22,192 nt of DNA from Candidatus Sodaliphilus limicaballi (GCA_018065815.1 JAGHSP010000201.1:1-22192); one strand, 5' to 3'. Shown: positions 1 through 6,714, numbered from the stretch's first letter. Numbers and translations: made by a program. Notes: generated by a model from the letters alone, not told the origin.

Positions 1-126
1 GTCGAGGCGATTTTGAGATATGTTTTGAGTAGATTTTATGACAACGACAGAGTCGTTACACTGCATCGTAACCGATGGTCGAGACCGTCGGAGATACCAA
101 AGCAGGCCCAAAAGCGACCGAAATAA
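1..126 (+). CDS. Possible C-terminal tail of a gene cut by the left window edge
   Basis: Frame 1 is open from the first base to a TAA at 124-126, giving 41 residues rich in arginine and lysine near the end (ending QAQKRPK). The other two forward frames have stops within the first 35 bases. A hairpin at 163-201 follows, as expected downstream of a gene end. I do not recognise the residues, and in particular they do not look like ribosomal protein S21, which often precedes xerC in Bacteroidales. A 22-codon open frame on the reverse strand also runs off the edge, so the coding strand is uncertain. Confidence 0.3.
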   Translation, partial: VEAILRYVLSRFYDNDRVVTLHRNRWSRPSEIPKQAQKRPK

Positions 127-162
127 ATAATAAACTTTTCTCAGAATCAATAGAACCCACCT

Positions 163-201
163 TAAATAATCGCGCCCGCACATTGTGGACGCGATTATTT
201 A
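163..201. terminator. Perfect 12-bp hairpin upstream of xerC
   Basis: TAAATAATCGCG at 163-174 pairs perfectly with CGCGATTATTTA at 190-201. The 15-base loop can itself form CACA/TGTG. The outer stem is AT-rich with a GC core, so it could end transcription of the preceding gene in either direction. There is no long T tract directly after it, so a role other than termination is possible. Confidence 0.5.
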
Positions 202-224
202 TATATTAGGTATCGCGTCTATCG

Positions 225-242
225 CTTTTTTTGCAAAAAAAG
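225..242. repeat. 18-bp perfect palindrome of T and A tracts
   Basis: The sequence CTTTTTTTGCAAAAAAAG is its own reverse complement. It lies between the hairpin at 163-201 and the proposed xerC promoter. As RNA it has almost no loop, so it is better viewed as a DNA-level site (a bent A/T tract or a dimeric protein site) or as the T tract of a preceding terminator. Confidence 0.55.
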
Positions 243-251
243 GTAAAAACA

Positions 252-283
252 TTTGGCAGTCGGCAGAAAAATGCGTAAATTCG
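252..283 (+). promoter_or_regulatory. Bacteroides-type promoter for xerC-hpf
   Basis: TTTG at 252-255 is followed after 20 bases by TAAATTCG at 276-283, which matches seven of eight positions of the Bacteroidota -7 element TAnnTTTG. Transcription would begin about 20-30 bases before the ATG at 314, which supports that start over the upstream in-frame GTG at 185. Confidence 0.5.
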
Positions 284-313
284 CTATCGATACATAAACT
301 CATAGCGCGCCAC

Positions 314-1222
314 ATGACCATGCATAGCACCATAGAGCAATTCTTGCAGTATCTGAGCCACGAGCTCAACTACTCACAGCTCACCGTCGCTGCCTATCGC
401 AACGACCTGAAACAATGGTGCGAAGCTGTGACTGGCGGCGGAGCGCGCGAGCTCGATCTGGCAACGATCGAAGCCGCCGACGTGAGGATGTGGATGGTGC
501 AACGCGCCGATGCCGGCGACTGCGCACGCACGTTGCGACGCAAGGTGCAAAGCGTGAGGGCACTGTTCAGGTATCTGATGAAACGCGGGCTGGTGGCCGA
601 GAACCCTGCCGCCGACGTGGAACTGGCACGCACTCCCAAGCCCCTGCCCGACCACGTGAGGACGCAGAACATGGACGCCCTGCTCGATGAGGAAATAGAC
701 CGCAGCGACTTCACCGCAGTGCGCGACCGGCTGGTGATGCTCATGCTCTACGAGACCGGAATGCGACGCGCCGAGCTCATAGGCCTGCTTGACGCTCACG
801 TGGACACCGGCAAAGGCGAGCTGCGAGTGCACGGCAAGCGCGACAAGGACCGTGTGATACCCTTCGGCCACGAGTTGGCACAGTGGATAGAGACCTACCG
901 CGCCTTGAGGCAAGAGCTCCATGTGGGCGACGAGGAATTCTTCGTCAGGCCCGGCGGAGGCAAGCTGTATCCGTCGCTTGTCTATAACATCGTGCACAGC
1001 AACCTCGCGCGAGTGGGCGGGTCGCGCAAGATGAGCCCGCACGTGCTCAGGCACACATTTGCAAGCGTCATGCTCAACTCGGGCGCAGGGCTCGAGAGCG
1101 TGAAAGAAATACTAGGGCATGAGTCGCTGACAACAACGCAGATTTATACGCACATAACGTTTAACCAACTAAAAGAGAATTATAAACACGCCCACCCAAG
1201 GGCATTAAAGAAAGGAGAATAA
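314..1222 (+). CDS. xerC: Tyrosine recombinase, XerC/XerD type
   Basis: Site-specific DNA recombinase of the phage-integrase superfamily. Members of this type resolve chromosome dimers at dif. From the ATG at 314 the protein has 302 residues, close to the usual 290-310. An N-terminal SAM-like DNA-binding domain (about residues 5-90, including LNYSQLTVAAYRNDL) is followed by the catalytic domain. All catalytic residues are present: R151 in TGMRRAEL, K175 in HGKRDKDR, H243 and R246 in SPHVLRH, H269 in LGHESL, and Y278 in TQIYTH. The frame is open back to a GTG at 185, but that codon lies inside a hairpin and ahead of the likely promoter; 320 is a second possible ATG. A chromosomal xerC next to hpf is usual in Bacteroidales, so this is probably housekeeping rather than mobile. 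XerC and XerD cannot be told apart with certainty here. Confidence 0.88.
   Translation: MTMHSTIEQFLQYLSHELNYSQLTVAAYRNDLKQWCEAVTGGGARELDLATIEAADVRMWMVQRADAGDCARTLRRKVQSVRALFRYLMKRGLVAENPAADVELARTPKPLPDHVRTQNMDALLDEEIDRSDFTAVRDRLVMLMLYETGMRRAELIGLLDAHVDTGKGELRVHGKRDKDRVIPFGHELAQWIETYRALRQELHVGDEEFFVRPGGGKLYPSLVYNIVHSNLARVGGSRKMSPHVLRHTFASVMLNSGAGLESVKEILGHESLTTTQIYTHITFNQLKENYKHAHPRALKKGE
1211..1219 (+). promoter_or_regulatory. Strong Shine-Dalgarno site for hpf inside the end of xerC
   Basis: AAAGGAGAA lies six bases before the hpf ATG (counting from GGAG at 1214-1217) and overlaps the last xerC codons. Good Shine-Dalgarno sites are rare in Bacteroidota, and the others in this window are weak, so this one stands out and fixes the hpf start. 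Confidence 0.7.
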
Positions 1223-1223
1223 T

Positions 1224-1517
1224 ATGAACGTAACTATCAATTCAATCCACTTTGACGCAACCGAGAAGTTGGAACAATTCATCAACAAGAAAGTTGAAAA
1301 ATTGAGCAAGCACAACGAGGAGATCAACGCCATCGAGGTAACACTCAAAGTAGTTAAGCCCGAGACAGCGATGAACAAAGAAGCATCGATCAAGCTCAAC
1401 GCCCCCCAGCAGGGCGACCTGTTTGCAAGCAAGGTGGCCGACACCTTTGAGGAAGCAGTAGATATGTGCGTCGATGCACTCAAGCGCCAGCTCGAAAAGT
1501 CAAAAAAAGACAAATAA
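1224..1517 (+). CDS. hpf: Ribosome hibernation-promoting factor, short form
   Basis: A 97-residue protein of the HPF/RaiA (YfiA) family. Members bind the 30S decoding and tRNA sites and store or inactivate ribosomes when growth slows. The sequence shows the family pattern: an N-terminal strand (MNVTINSIHFDATEKL), a basic helix (EQFINKKVEKLSKH), a central strand (NAIEVTLKVVKP), a conserved ASIKLNAP strand, and a C-terminal helix with DTFEEAVDMCVDALKRQLEK. It lacks the C-terminal dimerisation domain of the long form, so it should resemble enterobacterial HPF or YfiA. It begins two bases after the xerC stop, with its ribosome site within xerC, so the two genes are transcribed together and probably translationally coupled. 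Confidence 0.92.
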   Translation: MNVTINSIHFDATEKLEQFINKKVEKLSKHNEEINAIEVTLKVVKPETAMNKEASIKLNAPQQGDLFASKVADTFEEAVDMCVDALKRQLEKSKKDK

Positions 1518-1532
1518 GCAATGAGGTGTAAC

Positions 1533-1561
1533 CTGGGGGCGGTCACACAGTGCGCCCCCAG
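1533..1561 (+). terminator. GC-rich hairpin after hpf
   Basis: CTGGGGGCG at 1533-1541 pairs perfectly with CGCCCCCAG at 1553-1561, and the 11-base loop can form CAC/GTG. It lies 16 bases after the hpf stop. No T tract follows, so it may be a 3' stabiliser or a factor-dependent end rather than a classic terminator. The rest of 1562-1695 holds no gene I can support; it includes an A/T homopolymer patch near 1661-1684. Confidence 0.5.
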
Positions 1562-1695
1562 CCCACCCCAAGCAGACGCACAACTTCAAGGACGGCACGC
1601 ACTTGCTGCTCATGCGGCAACGTCACCGCAACAGGCTACGTCAACGTGTTCCGGGATGCAAAAAAATATTTTTTTCAAAAAAAAGCACTGAAATG

Positions 1696-1726
1696 TTTGG
1701 TGAATCAAAAAATATGCGTAACTTTG
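1696..1726 (+). promoter_or_regulatory. Promoter of the tRNA-tuf operon
   Basis: TTTG at 1696-1699, a 19-base spacer, then TAACTTTG at 1719-1726: a full match to the Bacteroides primary promoter consensus. It lies 33 bases before the first tRNA. No comparable site is found between the fourth tRNA and tuf, so tuf is probably transcribed from here too. Confidence 0.8.
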
Positions 1727-1758
1727 CACCCGCAATAGCAACGAATGTGCTATTCAAC

Positions 1759-1832
1759 GCCTCCATAGCTCAGTTGGCCAGAGCACGTGATTTGTAATCT
1801 CGGGGTCGTTGGTTCGAATCCGACTGGAGGCT
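1759..1832 (+). tRNA. tRNA-Thr (anticodon TGT)
   Basis: The cloverleaf is complete: acceptor GCCTCCA/TGGAGGC, D stem GCTC/GAGC, anticodon loop TTTGTAA with anticodon TGT at 1793-1795, and T arm GTTGG-TTCGAAT-CCGAC. The anticodon stem CGTGA/TCTCG has a U-U mismatch at positions 29-41. The discriminator base is U and no CCA is encoded. It is the first gene of a four-tRNA cluster. Confidence 0.95.
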
Positions 1833-1847
1833 CACCTGAAAAGGTTC

Positions 1848-1930
1848 GGGTAGATAGGTAAGTGGTTAAAACGGGCAGACTGTAAATCTGTTGGCATCAG
1901 CCTTCGGTGGTTCGAATCCATCTCTACCCA
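1848..1930 (+). tRNA. tRNA-Tyr (anticodon GTA)
   Basis: A class II tRNA of 83 bases. The acceptor is GGGTAGA/TCTACCC, the anticodon stem is GCAGA/TCTGT around loop CTGTAAA (anticodon GTA), and the long variable arm contains the hairpin CAGCCTTCGGTGG. The T loop is TTCGAAT. Discriminator A; CCA is not encoded. Confidence 0.95.
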
Positions 1931-1942
1931 CTCAAAAAAAAT

Positions 1943-2015
1943 GCGATAGTAGCTCAGTTGATAGAGCATCAGCCTTCCAAGCTGAGGGTCGCGAGTTTGA
2001 GCCTCGTCTATCGCT
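1943..2015 (+). tRNA. tRNA-Gly (anticodon TCC)
   Basis: A 73-base cloverleaf with acceptor GCGATAG/CTATCGC, D stem GCTC/GAGC, anticodon stem TCAGC/GCTGA around loop CTTCCAA (anticodon TCC), and T arm GCGAG-TTTGAGC-CTCGT. Discriminator U; CCA is not encoded. Confidence 0.95.
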
Positions 2016-2029
2016 CTAAAAGAAACAAT

Positions 2030-2101
<72 letters not shown>

Positions 2102-2106
2102 CAAAG

Positions 2107-2173
2107 ACATATTGGAAACCCTTCGCCACTTCAAGATGCGACAAGTATCAAAAAGGGGCGAAGAATAATATGT
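2107..2173 (+). promoter_or_regulatory. Structured leader between tRNA-Thr and tuf
   Basis: Two nested inverted repeats fill this leader: ACATATT at 2107-2113 pairs with AATATGT at 2167-2173, and inside it CTTCGCC at 2121-2127 pairs with GGCGAAG at 2157-2163. Both arms are perfect. The fold would form in the tuf mRNA just after the 3' end of the tRNA, so it may guide processing or protect the mRNA 5' end. No known riboswitch or leader motif is recognised. Confidence 0.45.
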
Positions 2174-2221
2174 AGAAAAGACAAGAAAAAGTTAATCATT
2201 TAATCAACAAATAACTAAGTT

Positions 2222-3412
2222 ATGGCAAAAGAGAAATTCGAAAGATCAAAACCGCATGTAAACATCGGTACGATCGGTCACGTTGACCACGGTAAAACTA
2301 CCCTGACTGCTGCTATTACTACTGTATTGGCAAAGATCACAGGTGCTGAGGTTCGTTCATTTGACTCAATCGACAACGCTCCCGAGGAGAAAGACCGTGG
2401 TATCACTATCAACACCGCTCACGTTGAGTATGAGACACAGAACCGCCACTATGCACACGTTGACTGCCCGGGCCACGCCGACTATGTAAAGAACATGGTA
2501 ACTGGTGCTGCTCAGATGGACGGTGCTATCGTAGTAGTTGCTGCAACTGACGGCGTTATGCCCCAGACTCGTGAGCACATCCTGCTCGCTCGTCAGGTAA
2601 ACGTTCCCCGTCTGGTTATCTTCCTGAACAAGTGTGACTCTCCCGATGTTGATGAGGAGATGATCGAGCTCGTTGAGATGGACGTTCGCGAACTCCTCTC
2701 TGAGTACGAATTTGACGGTGACAACACTCCCGTTATCAAGGGTTCTGCTCTTGGTGGTCTTAACGAGGATCCCCAGTGGGTTGAGAAGATCATGGAGCTC
2801 ATGAACGCTGTTGACGAGTGGATTCCCCTGCCTCCCCGTGACATCGACAAACCCTTCTTGATGCCTATCGAGGACGTATTCTCAATCACAGGTCGTGGTA
2901 CCGTTGCTACTGGTCGTATCGAGACTGGTATCATCAAGGTGGGCGATGAGGTTCAGATCATGGGTCTCGGTGCTGAGATGAAGTCAGTTGTAACAGGTGT
3001 TGAGATGTTCCGCAAGCTCCTCGATCAGGGTGAAGCTGGTGATAACGTAGGTCTCCTCCTCCGTGGTATCGACTACAAGACTATCAAGCGTGGTATGGTT
3101 ATCTGCCACCCGGGTATGGTTAAGCCTCACGATCACTTCACTGCTTCAATCTACGTATTGAAGAAAGAAGAAGGTGGCCGTCACACTCCTTTCCACAACA
3201 AGTATCGTCCCCAGTTCTACATCCGTACTCTTGATGTAACTGGTGAGATCTCTCTGCCCGAAGGCATTGAGATGGTTATGCCCGGTGACAACGTTGAGAT
3301 CAACGTTAAGCTCATCACTCCCGTTGCATGCAGCGAAGGTCTTCGTTTCGCAATCCGTGAGGGTGGCCGCACCGTAGGTTCAGGCCAGATCACTAAGATT
3401 CTCGAGGACTAA
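2222..3412 (+). CDS. tuf: Translation elongation factor EF-Tu
   Basis: GTPase that delivers aminoacyl-tRNA to the ribosomal A site. The protein is 396 residues, close to the usual 394-397. Nucleotide-binding motifs are intact: P loop GHVDHGKT (19-26), DCPGH (81-85), NKCD (136-139) and SAL (175-177). Domains 2 and 3 follow, including the conserved FSITGRGTVATGRIE and the C-terminal FAIREGGRTVGSGQI. Codon use is strongly biased, as expected of a very highly expressed gene. It follows four tRNA genes and has its own terminator. Start: ATG at 2222 giving MAKEKFERSKPH, with an AT-rich leader and no clear Shine-Dalgarno site, which is normal for Bacteroidota. Confidence 0.98.
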   Translation: MAKEKFERSKPHVNIGTIGHVDHGKTTLTAAITTVLAKITGAEVRSFDSIDNAPEEKDRGITINTAHVEYETQNRHYAHVDCPGHADYVKNMVTGAAQMDGAIVVVAATDGVMPQTREHILLARQVNVPRLVIFLNKCDSPDVDEEMIELVEMDVRELLSEYEFDGDNTPVIKGSALGGLNEDPQWVEKIMELMNAVDEWIPLPPRDIDKPFLMPIEDVFSITGRGTVATGRIETGIIKVGDEVQIMGLGAEMKSVVTGVEMFRKLLDQGEAGDNVGLLLRGIDYKTIKRGMVICHPGMVKPHDHFTASIYVLKKEEGGRHTPFHNKYRPQFYIRTLDVTGEISLPEGIEMVMPGDNVEINVKLITPVACSEGLRFAIREGGRTVGSGQITKILED

Positions 3413-3436
3413 TAACGAGATTCTAAACAAAATAAG

Positions 3437-3483
3437 ATAAGACCGGTGAAACCGGCAAGCTGGAAAGCCGGTCTTATTTTAAT
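3437..3483 (+). terminator. Intrinsic terminator after tuf
   Basis: ATAAGACCGG at 3437-3446 pairs with CCGGTCTTAT at 3468-3477, followed by TTTTAATTT. Inside it a competing hairpin ACCGGT-GAA-ACCGG can form. It ends just before tRNA-Trp. No standard promoter is visible between it and the tRNA, so partial read-through is likely. Confidence 0.8.
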
Positions 3484-3485
3484 TT

Positions 3486-3558
3486 ACGGGAATAGTTCAG
3501 TTGGTAGAACGACGGTCTCCAAAACCGTAGGTCGTGAGTTCGAGTCTTACTTCCCGTG
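3486..3558 (+). tRNA. tRNA-Trp (anticodon CCA)
   Basis: A 73-base cloverleaf with acceptor ACGGGAA/TTCCCGT, D stem GTTC/GAAC, anticodon stem ACGGT/ACCGT around loop CTCCAAA (anticodon CCA), and T arm GTGAG-TTCGAGT-CTTAC. Discriminator G, the expected identity base for tryptophan. CCA is not encoded. It sits directly before secE, a common arrangement. Confidence 0.96.
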
Positions 3559-3576
3559 CTAAGAATAAAACGAGAA

Positions 3577-3774
3577 ATGAAAAAATTTAAACTATTTGCG
3601 GATATTCAGGAATCTTATAACGAACTCGTTCATAAGGTTACATGGCCCACTAAGAGTGAATTAGCCAATAGTACAGTTGTTGTTATGGTAGCTTCCATCA
3701 TACTCTCTGTATTAATCTGGCTTGTGGATCTCGGCATTGATCAGGCTATGCACTTGGTTTACGGTCTTGCATAA
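3577..3774 (+). CDS. secE: Preprotein translocase subunit SecE
   Basis: Small subunit of the SecYEG protein-conducting channel. The 65-residue protein has the conserved amphipathic segment (ESYNELVHKVTWPTKSEL, about 11-28) and a single C-terminal membrane helix (TVVVMVASIILSVLIWLVDL, about 31-50), like other single-span SecE proteins. The frame is open to a GTG at 3556, but that lies within tRNA-Trp; the ATG at 3577 gives MKKFKLFADIQ, the expected N-terminus. It precedes nusG, the conserved order in most bacteria. Confidence 0.93.
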   Translation: MKKFKLFADIQESYNELVHKVTWPTKSELANSTVVVMVASIILSVLIWLVDLGIDQAMHLVYGLA

Positions 3775-3840
3775 GACTAGGGACTGAGACTGACATAGTG
3801 GGTAAACACAAGACAAGAACTATCAAAGGTAAAAGAATCG

Positions 3841-4464
3841 ATGGCTGAAAGTATGAAAAAATGGTACATTTTACGTGCCATCTCTGGTAAAGAGACAAAG
3901 GTTAAGGAGTTAGTTGAAGCAGCATGCAAGAACAACCCTGACACCTTGGGAAAAGACATCTGTAAGGTATTGGTTCCCACCGAGACGGTTTACACAACCC
4001 GAGCTGGAAAGAAAGTGCAAAAAGAGCGCAATCTTTTTTCGGGTTATGTTTTTGTGCAGTTAGCTCTTCACAAAGTCGTGGACAGTTACGAGAAGGATAA
4101 GGACGGTAAGGTATTGTCAGTTAATTACAAGTATGAATTAGGTGACACCGAGACATTCCTCCAGAACACTTCTAACGTGATTGACTTCGTAAGATCTCGC
4201 AAGGGAGGCAAGCAGCCCGAATCTGTGCCCGAGGCACAAATCGCCCGCATGCTTGGTGCAGCCGAGGAGGTTGCGGCAAGTGATGCAGTTGAATACAACT
4301 ACATCGTGGGCGAGAAGGTAAAGGTGAACTATGGTCCCTTCACCGGATTTCATGGTGAAATCAGCGAGATTAACCAGGAGCGTCATGAGCTCACAGTTAT
4401 TGTCAAAGTGTTTGACCGAGAGACACCACTCAAGTTGGACAATTCGCAAGTGGAGCGCGAGTGA
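3841..4464 (+). CDS. nusG: Transcription elongation/antitermination factor NusG
   Basis: Binds the RNA polymerase clamp, modulates pausing and links polymerase to ribosome or Rho. The 207-residue protein has an N-terminal NGN domain (KKWYILRAISGKE at 6-18, NLFSGYVFVQ at 64-73) and a C-terminal KOW domain (VGEKVKVNYGPFTGFHGEI at 156-174 to the end). It is about 25 residues longer than the enterobacterial protein (181). The extra length lies mostly at 77-113, a charged stretch (VDSYEKDKDGKVLSVNYKYELGD is the core region) between NGN strands, as I recall from other Bacteroidota. The start could also be the ATG at 3853. Gene order secE-nusG-rplK is conserved. Confidence 0.95.
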   Translation: MAESMKKWYILRAISGKETKVKELVEAACKNNPDTLGKDICKVLVPTETVYTTRAGKKVQKERNLFSGYVFVQLALHKVVDSYEKDKDGKVLSVNYKYELGDTETFLQNTSNVIDFVRSRKGGKQPESVPEAQIARMLGAAEEVAASDAVEYNYIVGEKVKVNYGPFTGFHGEISEINQERHELTVIVKVFDRETPLKLDNSQVERE

Positions 4465-4532
4465 CTTGAAACTGTTACTATCAGGTCAGAGATCGTGCTA
4501 CGTTTTTAACTAACAAAATAAAAACAAGAACA

Positions 4533-4976
4533 ATGGCTAAAGAAATTGCTGGACAGATCAAATTGCAGATTAAGGGTGGAGCAGCAAATCCTTCACCTCC
4601 CGTAGGTCCCGCTCTGGGTTCTAAGGGTATTAACATCATGGAGTTTTGCAAGCAATTCAATGCCCGCACCCAACAGAGCGCCGGAAAGGTTCTTCCCGTA
4701 GTGATTACATACTACGCCGACAAGAGCTTTGACTTCATCGTAAAGACAAGTCCCGTTCCGGTACAGTTGCTCGACGCCGCTAAGGTGAAGAGTGGTTCAG
4801 GTGAACCCAACCGCAAGAAAGTTGCTAGTGTCACTTGGGACCAGGTTAAGGCGATTGCTGAGGACAAAATGCCTGATTTGAACTGTTTTACTGTAGCCTC
4901 GGCTATGCGTATGGTAGCTGGAACAGCAAGAAGTATGGGTATCACTGTAAAGGGTCAATTCCCTGAAAACGTTTAA
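4533..4976 (+). CDS. rplK: 50S ribosomal protein L11
   Basis: Binds 23S rRNA at the GTPase-associated centre with L10 and L12 and is needed for stringent-response signalling. The 147-residue length is close to the usual 141-147. The N-terminal domain carries the proline-rich thiostrepton-site region (NPSPPVGPALGSKGINIMEF, 19-38). The C-terminal RNA-binding domain contains GEPNRKKVASVT and ends ARSMGITVKG. It lies 68 bases after nusG and 14 before rplA. I saw no standard promoter in the upstream gap. Confidence 0.97.
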   Translation: MAKEIAGQIKLQIKGGAANPSPPVGPALGSKGINIMEFCKQFNARTQQSAGKVLPVVITYYADKSFDFIVKTSPVPVQLLDAAKVKSGSGEPNRKKVASVTWDQVKAIAEDKMPDLNCFTVASAMRMVAGTARSMGITVKGQFPENV

Positions 4977-4990
4977 AAACTTCAATTGAA

Positions 4991-5686
4991 ATGAGTAAAC
5001 TTACTAAAAATCAAAAGTTAGCTGCCGAGAAGATTGAAGCTGGGAAGAGTTACACCCTTGCGGAAGCTGCAGCTCTGTTGAAAGAGATTACTTTCACAAA
5101 GTTTGATGCCTCTGCCGATATCGATGTACGTCTTGGTGTAGATCCTCGTAAGGCAAACCAGATGGTACGTGGCGTGGTTTCACTCCCCCACGGTACTGGT
5201 AAGGAAGTTCGCGTTTTGGTTCTCTGTAACCCCGACGCTGAAGCTGCTGCTAAAGAAGCCGGAGCTGACTATGTAGGTCTCGACGAATATATCGAGAAGA
5301 TCAAAGGTGGCTGGACCGACATAGATGTAATAATCACACAACCTCAGATCATGGGTAAGATTGGTCCCCTTGGTCGCGTGCTGGGTCCCCGTGGCCTCAT
5401 GCCGAACCCCAAGAGCGGTACTGTGACTCCCGATGTAGCTAAGGCTGTAAAGGAAGTAAAGCAAGGTAAGATTGACTTTAAGGTCGACAAGGGTGGTATC
5501 GTCCACACCTCAATCGGTAAGGTTTCGTTCACTCCCGAGAAGATTAAGGAGAACGCTCAGGCATTCATCCAGACTCTGATCAAGTTGAAACCTGCTGCCG
5601 CTAAGGGTACATATATCAAGAGTATTTATCTTTCAAGCACAATGAGTAAGGGTATTAAGGTTGATACCAAGTCAATTGAGGCTTAA
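4991..5686 (+). CDS. rplA: 50S ribosomal protein L1
   Basis: Forms the L1 stalk at the ribosomal E site, and in other bacteria represses its own operon. The 231-residue protein matches the usual 229-234. Typical motifs: VDVRLGVDPRKANQ-like first domain (here DIDVRLGVDPRKANQMVRG), LGRVLGPRGLMPNPKSGTV in the second domain, and the C-terminal KGTYIKSIYLSSTMSKGIKV. It starts 14 bases after rplK and lies 21 bases before rplJ, so one transcript is likely. A feedback site for L1 could not be located. Confidence 0.97.
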   Translation: MSKLTKNQKLAAEKIEAGKSYTLAEAAALLKEITFTKFDASADIDVRLGVDPRKANQMVRGVVSLPHGTGKEVRVLVLCNPDAEAAAKEAGADYVGLDEYIEKIKGGWTDIDVIITQPQIMGKIGPLGRVLGPRGLMPNPKSGTVTPDVAKAVKEVKQGKIDFKVDKGGIVHTSIGKVSFTPEKIKENAQAFIQTLIKLKPAAAKGTYIKSIYLSSTMSKGIKVDTKSIEA

Positions 5687-5707
5687 CATTTAAACTATTG
5701 AAGAAAA

Positions 5708-6232
5708 ATGAAGAAGGAAGATAAAACTTTAATGATAGAGAAGATCAAGGAGACAGTTGCTCAATATAGCGTACTGTACTTGACTGAGACTACCTCTTTG
5801 AACGCTGAGAAGACCACCGAGCTCCGTCGTGCTGCTTTCAAGAACGACGTGAAGATGATGGTTGTTAAGAACACTTTGCTCAAGAAGGCCCTCGAGCAGT
5901 TGGATATCGACTACTCAGGTCTTTATGGCGCACTCGCAGGCTCAACAACGCTGATGCTTAGCAACACCGTTAACGCTCCTGCTAAACTGATTAAGGAATT
6001 CCGCGGTCGCAAGGAAACCATTCCCGCGCTCAAGGCTGCTTATGCTGAGGAGACATTCTTCGTTGGCGATGACCAACTGAACGTGCTTGCAGCATTCAAG
6101 AGCAAGAACGAGCTCATTGCCGACGTTATCGCATTGCTGCAGGCACCTGCACAGCGTGTTATCGGCGCTCTCCAGAACAAGGATGGCGAGGGTGAAGGCG
6201 AAGCTGCTCCCGAGGCAAATCCAGAAGCATAA
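5708..6232 (+). CDS. rplJ: 50S ribosomal protein L10
   Basis: Base of the L12 stalk: binds 23S rRNA through its N-terminal domain and L12 dimers through its C-terminal helix. The 174 residues include the conserved NTLLKKALE, LYGALAGSTTLML and KEFRGRKETIPALKAAY segments, and a C-terminal helix (ELIADVIALLQAPAQRVIGAL). An acidic, glycine- and glutamate-rich tail (GEGEGEAAPEANPEA) follows. Only 21 bases separate it from rplA, too little for the L10 leader RNA known in some phyla. Confidence 0.96.
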   Translation: MKKEDKTLMIEKIKETVAQYSVLYLTETTSLNAEKTTELRRAAFKNDVKMMVVKNTLLKKALEQLDIDYSGLYGALAGSTTLMLSNTVNAPAKLIKEFRGRKETIPALKAAYAEETFFVGDDQLNVLAAFKSKNELIADVIALLQAPAQRVIGALQNKDGEGEGEAAPEANPEA

Positions 6233-6267
6233 TAACAACAAAAATTACAATTTAATTCCATACAACA

Positions 6268-6639
6268 ATGGCAGATTTAAAAGCTTTTGCAGAACAATTA
6301 GTTAACCTTACAGTTAAGGAAGTTAACGAACTTGCTCAAATTTTGAAAGACGAATATGGTATCGAACCCGCTGCTGCTGCAGTAGTAGTTGCTGGTGGTG
6401 CTGAGGCTGGCGCACAGGAAGAAGAGAAGACTTCTTTCGACGTAGTTCTCAAGGCTGCTGGTGCTAGCAAGCTCCAGGTGATCAAGAAGGTGAAAGAACT
6501 TTGCGGTCTTGGTCTGAAGGAAGCTAAGGATCTCGTTGACGGTGCTCCTAGCACTATCAAGGAAGGTCTTGACAAGGCTGGTGCTGAGGGTCTCAAGGCT
6601 GAACTCGAAGGCCTCGGTGCTGAAGTTGAGCTTAAATAA
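6268..6639 (+). CDS. rplL: 50S ribosomal protein L7/L12
   Basis: Flexible stalk protein that recruits translation GTPases. The 123 residues show the usual layout: N-terminal dimerisation and L10-binding helices (MADLKAFAEQLVNLTVKEVNELAQIL), an alanine- and glycine-rich hinge (36-50, AAAAVVVAGGAEAGA), and the globular C-terminal domain (KTSFDVVLKAAGASKLQVIK, GLGLKEAKDLVDGAP). It starts 35 bases after rplJ. Two terminator-like hairpins follow, so L12 message may be made in excess of rpoBC, as the four L12 copies per ribosome would require. Confidence 0.97.
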   Translation: MADLKAFAEQLVNLTVKEVNELAQILKDEYGIEPAAAAVVVAGGAEAGAQEEEKTSFDVVLKAAGASKLQVIKKVKELCGLGLKEAKDLVDGAPSTIKEGLDKAGAEGLKAELEGLGAEVELK

Positions 6640-6662
6640 TAACGCCTGATTTTCAGGTGTAT

Positions 6663-6703
6663 AGGTTAAGAATCTCATGTAGATGTTGATTCTTAACCTT
6701 TTT
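6663..6703 (+). terminator. Intrinsic terminator or attenuator after rplL
   Basis: AGGTTAAGAATC at 6663-6674 pairs perfectly with GATTCTTAACCT at 6688-6699 (12 bp), followed by TTTTT at 6699-6703. The loop is 13 bases. It resembles the rplL-rpoB attenuator known in enterobacteria in position, though the sequence is unrelated. Confidence 0.8.
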
Positions 6704-6714
6704 GCGTCAAAAAT

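Noticed and set aside
185..313. A 43-residue N-terminal extension of xerC from a GTG
   Set aside because: The GTG lies inside a perfect hairpin and upstream of the likely promoter. The extension does not resemble the family N-terminus, and the protein from 314 already has full length.
314..1222. The recombinase as part of an integrated mobile element
   Set aside because: It sits beside hpf and the tRNA-tuf cluster as in other Bacteroidales, and no attachment-site repeats or phage genes were seen nearby.
3556..3576. An upstream GTG start for secE
   Set aside because: It overlaps the 3' end of tRNA-Trp; the ATG at 3577 gives the normal SecE N-terminus.
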